Under the pieces are notes generated by a model, which worked only from the letters and a program-made list of their open reading frames with translations, was not told the origin of the DNA and ran no database searches. Both the position numbers and the translations under genes were made by a program. From the NCBI GenBank assembly GCA_020632925.1, contig JACKER010000031.1, forward strand, positions 15,950 through 79,949: a DNA stretch of 64,000 bases, read 5' to 3'. Shown piece by piece: positions 42,835 through 51,244 of the stretch. This DNA is from Alphaproteobacteria bacterium (GTDB lineage Bacteria > Myxococcota_A > UBA796 > GCA-2862545). The first letter of the stretch is position 1. Every line of letters begins with the position of its first letter.

Positions 42835-43431
42835 CTAGAGGTCCTCCTTCTTCATCTTTCGGGCGAGGATGCCGGCGAGCTCCGCGCGCGCGCGGTGCAG
42901 CCTGCTCTTCACTGTACCCCTCGGCAGGTCGAGGATGTCGGCGATCTCTTCGTAGGACAGGTCCTGGATGTCTCGCAGGACGATGATCTGGCGCGGCTCC
43001 TCGGCGAGTTGCTCGAGTCCCTGCTGGAGCAGGGCGCCTGCCTGGGCGGCGTGCAGCGGGGCGTCCGTCCCCGGCCCGTCGTCCGCCAGCTGGCGGGCGG
43101 GTCCGTCGTCGCGCTCCTCGCCCTCGAGGGGTTCGTGCTGATCGGCGTGGCGTCGTCGGCGGTACAGCCGGCGGTTCTTGCAGTGGTTGACGGCGATCCG
43201 GAAGATCCAGGTCGAGAGCGAGGAGTCGCCACGGAAGCCGGGCAGGGACCTGTAGAGCGCCAGGAACACGTCCTGGGCGACCTCGGCCGCGACCTCCCGG
43301 TCCCCCATCCAGCGGAGGCAGACCGTGAAGACCCGGTGCTGGTAGCGGCGCACGATCTCGGCATAGGCAGCCCGATCTCCGTCACGGAAGCGTCGGACGA
43401 GCTCGGCGTCGGAGACGTCGTTCGTCGTCAT
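42835..43431 (-). CDS. ECF RNA polymerase sigma factor
   Basis: 198 residues, RpoE-type. Region 2: AYAEIVRRYQHRVFTVCLRW, then QDVFLALYRSLPGFRG, STWIFRIAVNHCKNR. Region 4: LEQLAEEPRQIIVLRDIQ, LSYEEIADILDLPRGTVKSRLHRARAEL, with a full helix-turn-helix. A GGAACC-N16-GTCC promoter lies just upstream, with a leader of about 9 bases containing GGGAGGAG, implying autoregulation. Co-transcribed with its anti-sigma and a sulfatase, perhaps the catalase-like gene. Confidence 0.97.
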   Translation of the reverse strand: MTTNDVSDAELVRRFRDGDRAAYAEIVRRYQHRVFTVCLRWMGDREVAAEVAQDVFLALYRSLPGFRGDSSLSTWIFRIAVNHCKNRRLYRRRRHADQHEPLEGEERDDGPARQLADDGPGTDAPLHAAQAGALLQQGLEQLAEEPRQIIVLRDIQDLSYEEIADILDLPRGTVKSRLHRARAELAGILARKMKKEDL

Positions 43432-43445
43432 GCTCCTCCCGGTAT

Positions 43446-43471
43446 GGACACCACTGGCTCACCGAGGTTCC
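43446..43471 (-). promoter_or_regulatory. ECF-type promoter of the sigma factor gene
   Basis: On the minus strand GGAACC (43471-43466) and GTCC (43449-43446) are 16 bases apart, the classical RpoE/ECF pattern, with the ATG at 43431 about 15 bases downstream of the -10 element. It suggests the sigma factor activates its own gene. Confidence 0.62.
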
Positions 43472-43494
43472 GAGAACGCGCCCGAGCGACGCTC

Positions 43495-43911
43495 TCAGAA
43501 GTCCTCGTCGAGATGCTTGGCTTCGACCTTGACGCGACGACCGGTGCGCACGCTGGCGAGGATCTCGTCGAGGGTCTGCCGGGGGTTGGGGAAGATGGCC
43601 TTCTTGACCTTGGCGTTGCGGAAGGTGCACCCGTCGATGTTCGCGAAGTCGAGGTCCGCCTCCTCGAGGTTGGCCTCGTCGAACACGGCCTCGCGGCAGT
43701 CGGAGTGCCACAGGCTGGCGCCGGACAGGTTCGCGTTGCGGAAGGTCGCGCGGGTCAGGTTGCACTCGGCGAGCTTGGTGTGCCGCAGGTCCGCGCCGTC
43801 CAGGTCCACCCCGGACAGGTCGAGGCCACGCAGATCCGCGTCGGCCAGCGACTCACCACGGGCGACGGCGTCGACGATCTGCTTCTTGGTCATGGGGCGT
43901 GGGCTGCCCAT
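43495..43911 (-). CDS. Pentapeptide repeat protein
   Basis: 138 residues. The centre carries consecutive A(D/N)LXX repeats (ADADLRGLDLSGVDLDGADL, ANLSGASLWHSD, ANLEEADLDFANID) that fold into a right-handed quadrilateral beta-helix. ATG 43911 has AGGAG six bases upstream; ATG 43893 would overlap the GshB stop as ATGA and is also possible. Short Lys-rich C-terminus. Function unknown; family members act as scaffolds or DNA mimics. Confidence 0.83.
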   Translation of the reverse strand: MGSPRPMTKKQIVDAVARGESLADADLRGLDLSGVDLDGADLRHTKLAECNLTRATFRNANLSGASLWHSDCREAVFDEANLEEADLDFANIDGCTFRNAKVKKAIFPNPRQTLDEILASVRTGRRVKVEAKHLDEDF

Positions 43912-44876
43912 GGGCGGCTCCTGTGTGCGCGGCGGCGATGGGTGAGGCGGTCGAGGATGAGGGCCGACAACCGGGTCCCGTTGAGCCGGTCGGCGTGGAA
44001 GGCGCCTCCCGGGTTCAACGCGTTGACCTCCGTCACGTGCCGTCCGATCACGTCCAGGCCGGCGAGCCGGATCCCCGCCCGCTGGAGGTGGGGGCCGAGC
44101 TGCGCCGCGAGCTCGTGGTCGGTGGCGGTGATCTCGGTCGGCTCGGCCTGTCCTCCCCGCTTGAGGTTGTGCCGGAAATCCCCCGGCGCTCGGCGGCGAA
44201 GGTACCCCCCGACGACGGCGCCGTCCAGCCACACCAGCCGCTTCTCGCCGTCCTCCGCGGCGCGCAGGTATCGCTGGACCACGACGTAGCCGTCGCCCAC
44301 CTCGCGGGCGGCGTCGAAGGCGGCGTCGAGGGCCTGCGCGTCCCCCGGGGGCACGTGCGAGATCTGCCGCCCGCCGCTGCCCCGCGCGGGCTTGACCACC
44401 ACGCCGTCGCGCTCGTCGGCGTAGAACACGTGCGCGCTGGCCCGCGAGCGGGTCACGACCGAGGGTGGCGTCTCCACGTCCGGGAGCGACGAGAGCCAGC
44501 CCTTGTGCGACACGCGCAGCAGCCCGTCGGGGTCGTTGACCACGCGCACGCCGACCTGGCGCGCGAGGGTCGCGAACGTGAGGACCTGCAGGTCCAGGGG
44601 TGCCGCACGGATCAGCATGAGATCGATGCGCTCGAGGTCGACGTACTTCCGGGTCGCGGTCCGCTGGACGAGCTGCTGCGCCATCTTCTCGGCCGACACC
44701 GGCGCGTCGAAGGCGTGGGCGCGGGCGATGACGCGTCCCGCGGGGTCGATCTCGAAGTCCCACGGCTCCACGAACCGCACCTGCCCGCCGCGATCGAGCG
44801 CCTCCCTGGCCAGGTGCACGGTCGTCCAGGTCTCGTCGATGGACGCCGCGCGGCTGATCGCGAACACGATGCGCAT
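43890..44876 (-). CDS. gshB: Glutathione synthetase-like ATP-grasp enzyme
   Basis: 328 residues. Close in layout to bacterial GshB: an opening strand RIVFAISRAASIDETW, DLMLIRAAPLD, VRVVNDPDGLLRVSHKGW, ATP-grasp site VVVKPARGSGGRQI, YVVVQRYLRAAEDGEKRLVW, FRHNLKRGGQAEP and VTEVNALNPGG with the Mg-binding Glu-Asn. Condenses gamma-Glu-Cys with Gly in glutathione synthesis, or a related ligation. ATG 44876; divergent from gpsA. The GST at 31380 would use its product. Confidence 0.88.
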   Translation of the reverse strand: MRIVFAISRAASIDETWTTVHLAREALDRGGQVRFVEPWDFEIDPAGRVIARAHAFDAPVSAEKMAQQLVQRTATRKYVDLERIDLMLIRAAPLDLQVLTFATLARQVGVRVVNDPDGLLRVSHKGWLSSLPDVETPPSVVTRSRASAHVFYADERDGVVVKPARGSGGRQISHVPPGDAQALDAAFDAAREVGDGYVVVQRYLRAAEDGEKRLVWLDGAVVGGYLRRRAPGDFRHNLKRGGQAEPTEITATDHELAAQLGPHLQRAGIRLAGLDVIGRHVTEVNALNPGGAFHADRLNGTRLSALILDRLTHRRRAHRSRPWAAHAP

Positions 44877-44990
44877 TCCCGCCTCGCGTAACAAGGCGAC
44901 GGCTCCGCGCCTCCCTCCGCTCCCGCGTCGGGCTGGGGCTCCGGTCGGCGCCCGGTCGGGTGTACCATCGGCGGCCCGGGAGGTGGGGCG

Positions 44991-45983
44991 ATGCGGTGCA
45001 CGGTGCTCGGAGGAGGTTCGTGGGGGACGGCGCTGGCGGTCCAGCTCGCGCGCGTGGGGCACGACACCGTCCTGTGGGACCGCAACCCCGAGCGGTGCGA
45101 CGCCATCAACCGCGACCACCGCAACCCGCGGTACCTCAAGGACGTCACCCTCCCCACGAACCTCCGGGCCGAGCCGGACCTCGCGAAGGCCTCGCGGCAC
45201 GGGGACCTGCTCGTGCCCGTCGTCCCGTCCCACGCGCTGCGCGGCGTGCTCGAGCAGGCGCGGGCCGACGTGGGCGACGCCTGGGTCTGCTGCGCGACCA
45301 AGGGCATCGAGGACGACACGCTCGTCACCATGTTCGACGTGTGCGCGGACACGCTCGGCGCCCGCGAGCGCACGAGCCTGCTCTATGGCCCCTCCTTCGC
45401 GCTCGAGGTCGCGCAGGGCCTGCCCACCGCGGTCGTCGTCGCCGGACCGGACGAGGCGTCCAAGGTGGCGGCCGAGGCCTTCCACGGCGACCTCTTCCGG
45501 ACGTACCACACCGACGACATCGTCGGCGTCTGCGTCGGCGGGTCGCTCAAGAACGTGATGGCCATCGCCTGCGGTGTGAGCGACGGGCTCGGGCTCGGGG
45601 CGAACGCGCGGGCCGCCCTCATCACCCGGGGGCTCGCCGAGATCACGCGCGTCGGCGTCGCGATGGGCGCCAACCCGCTGACCCTGATGGGGCTGGCCGG
45701 CATCGGCGACCTCGTGCTCACCTGCACTGGCAACCTCTCCCGAAACCGGCGGGTCGGCCTCGCGCTCGGGCAGGGCAAGACGCTCGCGCAGGTGCTCGAG
45801 GAGATCGGCGAGGTGGCGGAGGGCGTGACCACCGCCAGCAGCGCGCACAAGCTCGCGGAGAAGCTCGGCGTCGAGGTGCCCATCACCACCCAGGTCCACG
45901 CGATGCTCTACGAGGACAAGCCCGCGGTGCAGGCGCTGATGGAGCTCATGGGCCGCCAGCGCCGCGCCGAGCGGGACCACTGA
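44991..45983 (+). CDS. gpsA: NAD(P)-dependent glycerol-3-phosphate dehydrogenase
   Basis: 330 residues. Rossmann glycine-rich start TVLGGGSWGTALAVQLA, CCATKGIEDDT, LYGPSFALEVAQGLPTAV, GGSLKNVMAIACGVSDGLGLG with the catalytic Lys, and LAGIGDLVLTCTGNLSRNRRVG, all characteristic of GpsA. Makes glycerol-3-phosphate for phospholipids. GGGAGG precedes the ATG. plsY, the next step, lies 3 kb away in the same direction. Confidence 0.98.
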   Translation: MRCTVLGGGSWGTALAVQLARVGHDTVLWDRNPERCDAINRDHRNPRYLKDVTLPTNLRAEPDLAKASRHGDLLVPVVPSHALRGVLEQARADVGDAWVCCATKGIEDDTLVTMFDVCADTLGARERTSLLYGPSFALEVAQGLPTAVVVAGPDEASKVAAEAFHGDLFRTYHTDDIVGVCVGGSLKNVMAIACGVSDGLGLGANARAALITRGLAEITRVGVAMGANPLTLMGLAGIGDLVLTCTGNLSRNRRVGLALGQGKTLAQVLEEIGEVAEGVTTASSAHKLAEKLGVEVPITTQVHAMLYEDKPAVQALMELMGRQRRAERDH

Positions 45984-45999
45984 GCCGACCGCCGACCGC

Positions 46000-47952
46000 C
46001 TACAGGCTCTCGATCGCGTTCTGCAGCGCGTTGCGCTCGGGGATGCCGGACATGCCGGACGCGTTCGCCTTCCGCTGCTCGAGCTCCTCCTTGGCGTGCT
46101 CGTTCACGCCGGCCCGGCGCGCCACGGTGGCCAGATCGTTCGCCATGCGGATGCGGTGGACCGAGCCCGCGCGGTCGTAGGCCGAGAGCAGCAGGTCGAA
46201 GTCGCTCCCGCGCGCGGCGTACGCGGCGGCCGCCTCGGCCATCGAGAAGTCGACCGAGCCCTTCAGCACGTCGGTGACGAGCTTCTCCTGCAGCCGCAGG
46301 TCCCCGACGCCCGAGCGCTGGCGCTTCGTGACCGCCTGCCACGCGCGGATCTGGACGTCGCGGCTCGGGTCGTTGCGCGCGAGGTCCACCAGGGTCGCGG
46401 ACGCGCCCGGGTCCAGCTCGATGGTCCCGATGGCCTTCTCCCGCACGCTCGGCGTCTTGTGCTGGAGGTCGGGCGGGGGCTCGAAGCCGCTGCTCGAGGG
46501 GGCCGGCTCGGGGGCCGCGGGCGCGGGCGCGGGCTCGATCTCGGCCACGGGCTCGGGAGCGGCGGGGACGGGGGCGGTGGTCGCGGGCGCGGGGCGGGTC
46601 CCCGGCGAGGGCGTCGGCGCGGCGGTCGTGGGCTGCGGGCTCGCGGGCTCCGCGGGAACGGGAGCATCGGTGGGAGCGGGATCGGGGGTGGGCGCGGTCG
46701 CCAGCACCGGGTCCGGGATCGGGGGCAGGTCCTCGATCGTGCCCACGTCCGGCTGGTCGGCGGTGGACAGGGTGAACACGATGCCGCCGACGACGAGCAC
46801 CCCCACCACCAGCGCGATCGCACCGACCGCCGCGAGCACGAAGGCCGCACCGCCGCCGACCATGATCGAGGTGCCGCTCACCATCGAGGTCGCGGGCACA
46901 CCATCGTTCTTCTTCCGGCTCGGGAAGGCCGCCGGGGGCGCCTGCTCGACCACCGGGTCGTGGAACAGGCTCTCCACGCTCACCGCGCTCTGGAGCTCCG
47001 AGCCGTCCCAGGTCGCCTGGGAGGGCACGCTCGGCGCCTTCTCGCCCGAGTGCGCCTTGAGCGACCGCACGAACTCCGCGCTGAACGGTCCCGCGGGGGC
47101 CTGCGGCTCGGTCGCACCCGCGTGCATCGCCTGCCCCTTCCACACCGCCAGCAGCTCGTTCACCGACTGTATGCGCTTGTCCCGGTCGGGCTCGAGCGCG
47201 CCCACGATCGCTCGCTCCATCCGATCGGGGAGGTCGGACCGCAGCTCGCGGGGAGGGGTGTACCGCGCTTCCGCCACCGCCTTGAAGATCTGCAGCAGGT
47301 CCGCGCCGTTGAACGCCCGGGTGTTGCAGCACATCTCGTAGAGCACCGCACCGAGCGCGAACACGTCGGTGCGCCCGTCCACGTTCTTGCTGTCGCTGAC
47401 CTGCTCGGGCGACATGTAGTGGGGTGTGCCCATCGTCGAGCCCGTGCGGGTCGCGGCGCGGCCGTCGTTGCCCTCCACGAGCTTCGCCAGGCCGAAGTCC
47501 GTCACCTTCGGGACGAGCGTGTGGCCCTCGAGGGCCAGCATGATGTTCGCGGGCTTGAGGTCGCGGTGGACCATGCCCTGCGCGTGGGCGTGCGCGACGC
47601 CCTGCAGGATGCCCTCCGCGAGCGCGTCGATCTGGTCGTACGTCAACGGGCCCTGACCGAGCAGGTCGTCGAGCGACGGCCCCTCGATGTACTCCATGAC
47701 GAGGCCGGGCGCGCCGTTGAGCATGATGATGTCGGTGACGGCGACCACGTTCGGGTGGCGCAGCAGCGCCTGGACACGGCCCTCCTGCACCAGCCGCTCC
47801 CGGATCGTGCGCGAGCTCATGGTCAGGACCTTGAGCGCGTGCATCGTCCCGAGCTGGTTGTGTCGGCAGAGGTACACCACCGCCATGCCGCCTTCGCCCA
47901 ACACCGACTGCACGGTGTAGCGATCGACCACCGTCCCTGCCGCGAGGTCCAT
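46000..47952 (-). CDS. Membrane Ser/Thr kinase with C-terminal helical-repeat domain
   Basis: 650 residues. Kinase about 10-270: GEGGMAVV, Lys 41, HRDLKPAN (129), DFG (152-154), SPE. A transmembrane segment near 365-395, a Pro/Ala/Thr-rich linker of about 100 residues, and an outer helical domain (RNDPSRDVQIRAWQAVTKRQ, AEAAAAYAARGSDFDLLLSA) recalling HEAT repeats. ATG 47952 with AGGAG. A TATACT -10-like box is framed by an inverted repeat just upstream (47965-47985). The gene converges with gpsA. Confidence 0.93.
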   Translation of the reverse strand: MDLAAGTVVDRYTVQSVLGEGGMAVVYLCRHNQLGTMHALKVLTMSSRTIRERLVQEGRVQALLRHPNVVAVTDIIMLNGAPGLVMEYIEGPSLDDLLGQGPLTYDQIDALAEGILQGVAHAHAQGMVHRDLKPANIMLALEGHTLVPKVTDFGLAKLVEGNDGRAATRTGSTMGTPHYMSPEQVSDSKNVDGRTDVFALGAVLYEMCCNTRAFNGADLLQIFKAVAEARYTPPRELRSDLPDRMERAIVGALEPDRDKRIQSVNELLAVWKGQAMHAGATEPQAPAGPFSAEFVRSLKAHSGEKAPSVPSQATWDGSELQSAVSVESLFHDPVVEQAPPAAFPSRKKNDGVPATSMVSGTSIMVGGGAAFVLAAVGAIALVVGVLVVGGIVFTLSTADQPDVGTIEDLPPIPDPVLATAPTPDPAPTDAPVPAEPASPQPTTAAPTPSPGTRPAPATTAPVPAAPEPVAEIEPAPAPAAPEPAPSSSGFEPPPDLQHKTPSVREKAIGTIELDPGASATLVDLARNDPSRDVQIRAWQAVTKRQRSGVGDLRLQEKLVTDVLKGSVDFSMAEAAAAYAARGSDFDLLLSAYDRAGSVHRIRMANDLATVARRAGVNEHAKEELEQRKANASGMSGIPERNALQNAIESL

Positions 47953-47964
47953 CGTCTCCTGCTC

Positions 47965-47985
47965 CGCGCACAGTATAGGTGCGCG
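47965..47985 (-). promoter_or_regulatory. Operator-like inverted repeat framing the -10 of a kinase gene
   Basis: CGCGCAC and GTGCGCG, perfect 7-bp arms, enclose AGTATAG (minus-strand CTATACT). TATACT (47977-47972) is one base from the -10 consensus, and the ATG is 20 bases downstream with AGGAG in the leader. A protein on this site would sit on the promoter. No good -35 is present, so an activator or a different sigma factor may be needed. Confidence 0.5.
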
Positions 47986-48085
47986 CGCGGGCCCTGGCAC
48001 GAGTTGTGGGGTACGATGCGCCGTTCCGATCGATGTCGAGCGGATCCGTGGAAGCCCGGATCCCTCGCGTGGTAAGAGGTCCCGC

Positions 48086-49246
48086 ATGAACCACAAGATC
48101 AGCCTGTTCCTGATTCTCCTGGGTACCCAGGGCTGCGCGCAGTACTTCAGCGTCCAGGAGGCCTGCGACGAGAAGGTCAAGGTGCCTGGGGGCAGCTTCC
48201 TGTTGCCGGACGACGAGGAAGGGACCTGGCGCATCAACTGCTACCGGAAGCTCACGGGTGTGGCCAAGCAGCACGCCGCGCAGCTGGTGCAGCAGGCCGC
48301 GCGCGACGAGCTGGACTACATCGACCAGAACCCCGAAGCGCAGAACCTCTTCGGGAAGCTGCGCGAGCGCGCCTTCCTGAACCAGACCGTCGACGCCCCG
48401 GGGTACACCGGCCTCGAGCTGTACCAGCGGCTCACCGACCCCGTCACGGGCACGGGGTACGTGTTCTACGACCTCGCGGCGACGGAGACCCGGGAGTACG
48501 TCAAGATCCTCGTGGACAACGGCGAGGGAACGCCCTCGGGCGCGGACGCCGTGGACTGGCTGATGAGGGACCCCGAGTTCCGCCAGCTCGCGCTCCAGCC
48601 GTCGTTCATCGACGGTGCGTACGCGGAGAAGGAGCTGCCGGCCGAGTGGTTCACCGACGGCAACTTCGCGGGCATCTTCCCCGATCAGGAGCTGCCGGTC
48701 GGCGGACGCGCCTACTACCTGGTGTCCATGTTCACCAAGCCCCACCAGGAGCACGTCGCCAAGCCGGTCCAGCTCCCGAAGGCCGATCAGACCGACGTCC
48801 CGCTGTACAGCTGGTCGCACGAGGTCGTGCAGGACGGCCAGGTGTCGCAGGCTCAGATCGGGTACGCGATGACCTTCCAGGTCGGTGCGCTGGACACGTC
48901 GATCTACAAGGAGACGAACCAGAACCAGTACTCGGCCGGCATCAGCGACGTGACGATCACGGGCCCCGAGGGCGCGCTCACGCCCATCGTCGTGGTCCCG
49001 GACGTGACGTACCCGGCGAGCGAGGACGGCAAGGTCACGCCGGACGGCGTCTGGCTCCGCAACACGATCGCGGTGTACACCTGGGAGTTCCTGCAGCCCT
49101 CCTCGACGTACGACGTGACCGTGCGCCTCGCGACCGAGGAGACCGACTGGGATCTGGACTTCTCGTTCACCACCGTCGACGCCGATCCCGGCCTGAACGA
49201 GATGCTCCAGATGGGCGGCACGGTGGTCACCGGCACGACGAATTGA
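48086..49246 (+). CDS. Lipoprotein of unknown function, possible CAP-like segment
   Basis: 386 residues. Signal MNHKISLFLILLGTQGC with lipobox TQGC. Residues about 50-110 (NCYRKLTGVAKQHAAQLVQQA, ELDYIDQNPEAQN) resemble the first helices of CAP/SCP-type domains, but the match is weak; a C-terminal beta domain of about 110 residues follows (YAMTFQVGALDTSIY, YTWEFLQPSSTYDVTVRL). Strong AAGAGGT site before ATG. Its TGA overlaps the plsY start as TTGA, an odd pairing of a surface protein with lipid synthesis. Confidence 0.72.
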   Translation: MNHKISLFLILLGTQGCAQYFSVQEACDEKVKVPGGSFLLPDDEEGTWRINCYRKLTGVAKQHAAQLVQQAARDELDYIDQNPEAQNLFGKLRERAFLNQTVDAPGYTGLELYQRLTDPVTGTGYVFYDLAATETREYVKILVDNGEGTPSGADAVDWLMRDPEFRQLALQPSFIDGAYAEKELPAEWFTDGNFAGIFPDQELPVGGRAYYLVSMFTKPHQEHVAKPVQLPKADQTDVPLYSWSHEVVQDGQVSQAQIGYAMTFQVGALDTSIYKETNQNQYSAGISDVTITGPEGALTPIVVVPDVTYPASEDGKVTPDGVWLRNTIAVYTWEFLQPSSTYDVTVRLATEETDWDLDFSFTTVDADPGLNEMLQMGGTVVTGTTN

Positions 49247-49962
49247 CGGTTCTCTGGTTGGTCTGGACGTACCTCGTCGCGTCCATCCCCTTCGGGCTCG
49301 TGGTCACGACCCTCTGGGGCGGCGACGAGGACATCCGGACGACGGGGAGCGGGAACATCGGAGCCACCAACGTCGCGCGGGTGCACGGCTGGCGGCTCGC
49401 GGGCGCGGTGATCGCGCTCGACGTGGCGAAGGGCTTCCTCCCGGTGCTGGGCGCGCGGCTGCTGTGGCCCGACGCCGGACACCTGCTGCTCGGCACCGTG
49501 CTGCTCACGGCGTTCCTGGCGCACTGCTTTCCGGTGTGGCTGGAGTTCCGGGGTGGAAAGGGCGTCGCGACGGGGGCGGGAGGGCTGCTCGCGCTCGCGC
49601 CCTGGGTGACGATGCCCGCGGTCGCCGTGTGGCTCACCGTGCTCGGCGTGAGCGGGCGCTCGTCGGTGGCCGCGTTGACGGCGACGCTGTCGATCGTGCT
49701 GTTCTCGTGGTGGGTGGATCCGTCCGTGTTGGGCGTGGTCGTGGTGCTGGCGCTCGGGATCCTGCTCACGCACGTCCCGAACCTCCGTCGGCTGGTGCGG
49801 GGCGAGGAGTCCGCGCTGATCCGTCCGGTGCGCTGGGGTCGCCAGGCGCCCGTGCTCGACGCCGACCGCGTGCTCGAGGAGGGGCCCGCCGGTCAGGCGC
49901 CGCCCGTGTGGCGCGAGAGGGTCCCCGACCCCCTCGAGCCGACGATCCCTCCCGAAGACTGA
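49243..49962 (+). CDS. plsY: Acyl-phosphate glycerol-3-phosphate acyltransferase
   Basis: 239 residues. TTG 49243 overlaps the previous TGA. PlsY hallmarks: SIPFG, GSGNIGATNVAR, GFLPVLGA, and FRGGKGVATGAGG, with five to six membrane helices. Transfers acyl from acyl-phosphate to glycerol-3-phosphate in the inner membrane, pairing with GpsA upstream. The C-terminal tail of about 40 residues is longer than usual, polar and Pro-rich. Confidence 0.95.
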   Translation: MTVLWLVWTYLVASIPFGLVVTTLWGGDEDIRTTGSGNIGATNVARVHGWRLAGAVIALDVAKGFLPVLGARLLWPDAGHLLLGTVLLTAFLAHCFPVWLEFRGGKGVATGAGGLLALAPWVTMPAVAVWLTVLGVSGRSSVAALTATLSIVLFSWWVDPSVLGVVVVLALGILLTHVPNLRRLVRGEESALIRPVRWGRQAPVLDADRVLEEGPAGQAPPVWRERVPDPLEPTIPPED

Positions 49963-49978
49963 GCGTCGCCCGGCCGGC

Positions 49979-51244
49979 CTACTCCGGCTTGACGATGTGG
50001 AACTCGACCCGTCGGTTCCGCGCGCGGCCGCTCGGCGTGCGGTTCGTGTCGATCGGCCGCGTCTCGCCGAAGCCCTGCGACTCGAGGCGGTCCGCGGCGA
50101 TGCCCCGGCTCTCGACGTACCGCCGCACCGCGAACGCGCGCTCGCGTGACAGCGTCATGTTGGACTCGTCGCTGCCCTCGCTGTCGGTGTGCCCCTCGAT
50201 CCGCAGTCGGAGGTAGGGCGCGTCCTTCATGACCTTCACGACCTTGTCGAGGATCGGGAAGGACGCGGGCAGCAGCTCGGCCTGGCCGGTCTGGAACTGG
50301 ATCGTCTCCTCGATCTCGATCTGCGTGTTCGTCACACGGAGACCGGACTGGGCCTCGTCGGGGCAGCCGTCCTCGTCGAGGTACTGGTTGACCGTCTCGG
50401 GTTCGTTCGGGCAGCGATCCACCGCGTCGGCGACGCCGTCCTTGTCCGCGTCCTCGAGCGGACAGCCGTTGTGGTCGCGATCGCCCGGCTGGTTCGGACA
50501 CTGGTCGTTCACGTCGGGGATGCCGTCGAGATCGTTGTCCGGATCCGGACAGCCGTCCTCGTCCTCCCACAGGTCCTGGTCCTCGGGCACCAGCGGACAC
50601 GCGTCGTTGAGGTCGACGACGCCGTCGCTGTCGTTGTCGTACTCGGGGCAGCCGTCGGAGTCCTTGAAGCCGTCGAGGTCCTCGGCCTCCGTCGGGCAGC
50701 TGTCGACCGCGTTGATCAGGCCGTCGCCGTCGCTGTCCTCGCTGGTCTCCGGGCAGCCGTCCTCGTCGTTGTCGCCGTCGAAGTCCTCGGGCTGGTCGAC
50801 GCACCCGTCCTCGATGTTGACGATGCCGTCCCCGTCCTCGTCGCCGTACTTGTCGATGTCGCGGCAGCCGTCCTCGTCGTTGTCGCCGTCGAAGTCCTCG
50901 GGCTCCTTCGGGCAGCGGTCCACGATGTCGGCGATCGTGTCCTTGTCGGTGTCGACGCCACCGCACGGGGTGCTGATCTCGAGCGCCTTCACGGCGTGGT
51001 CGTACGCCACCACGAGGTGCTCGGCGGCGCGGCGCGGATACCCCTGGGAGAGCTCGATCTTCGAGAAGTCGAGGTTGGACTGGGCCTCGGCGAGGTCACG
51101 CGGCGCGCACAACGGCGCGTAGACCCGGTGGGCGGCGCTGATCGTGTCCTGGGTGCGCGCGACCTGGTCGGGGAGCGTGCTCGTGACGACGCAGCCCTGG
51201 GCGAGCCAGGCGAGCAGGGGCAGCAGGCCGAACCGATGGTTCAC
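49979..51244 (-). CDS. OmpA-family lipoprotein with thrombospondin type-3 repeats
   Basis: 421 residues. Signal NHRFGLLPLLAWLAQGC. An N-terminal alpha-helical region is followed by about eight Asp-rich repeats (DTDKDTIADIVDRCP, DSDGDGLINAVDSCP and similar), typical calcium-binding thrombospondin type-3 units. The last about 110 residues form an OmpA peptidoglycan-binding domain (IEGHTDSEGSDESNMTLSRER, GFGETRPIDTNRT). The GTG start overlaps the stop of the DUF4398-like gene. Probably links outer membrane and cell wall. Convergent with plsY. Confidence 0.94.
   Translation of the reverse strand: MNHRFGLLPLLAWLAQGCVVTSTLPDQVARTQDTISAAHRVYAPLCAPRDLAEAQSNLDFSKIELSQGYPRRAAEHLVVAYDHAVKALEISTPCGGVDTDKDTIADIVDRCPKEPEDFDGDNDEDGCRDIDKYGDEDGDGIVNIEDGCVDQPEDFDGDNDEDGCPETSEDSDGDGLINAVDSCPTEAEDLDGFKDSDGCPEYDNDSDGVVDLNDACPLVPEDQDLWEDEDGCPDPDNDLDGIPDVNDQCPNQPGDRDHNGCPLEDADKDGVADAVDRCPNEPETVNQYLDEDGCPDEAQSGLRVTNTQIEIEETIQFQTGQAELLPASFPILDKVVKVMKDAPYLRLRIEGHTDSEGSDESNMTLSRERAFAVRRYVESRGIAADRLESQGFGETRPIDTNRTPSGRARNRRVEFHIVKPE

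Noticed and set aside
39486..42986. A 1166-residue plus-strand open frame opposite catalase-like, sulfatase and anti-sigma genes
   Set aside because: The minus-strand genes carry clear motifs and ribosome sites; this frame has no recognisable domain.
50376..51000. Repeated DNA possibly a tandem-repeat element
   Set aside because: Explained by the Asp-rich thrombospondin type-3 repeats of the OmpA lipoprotein gene; not a CRISPR or transposon.
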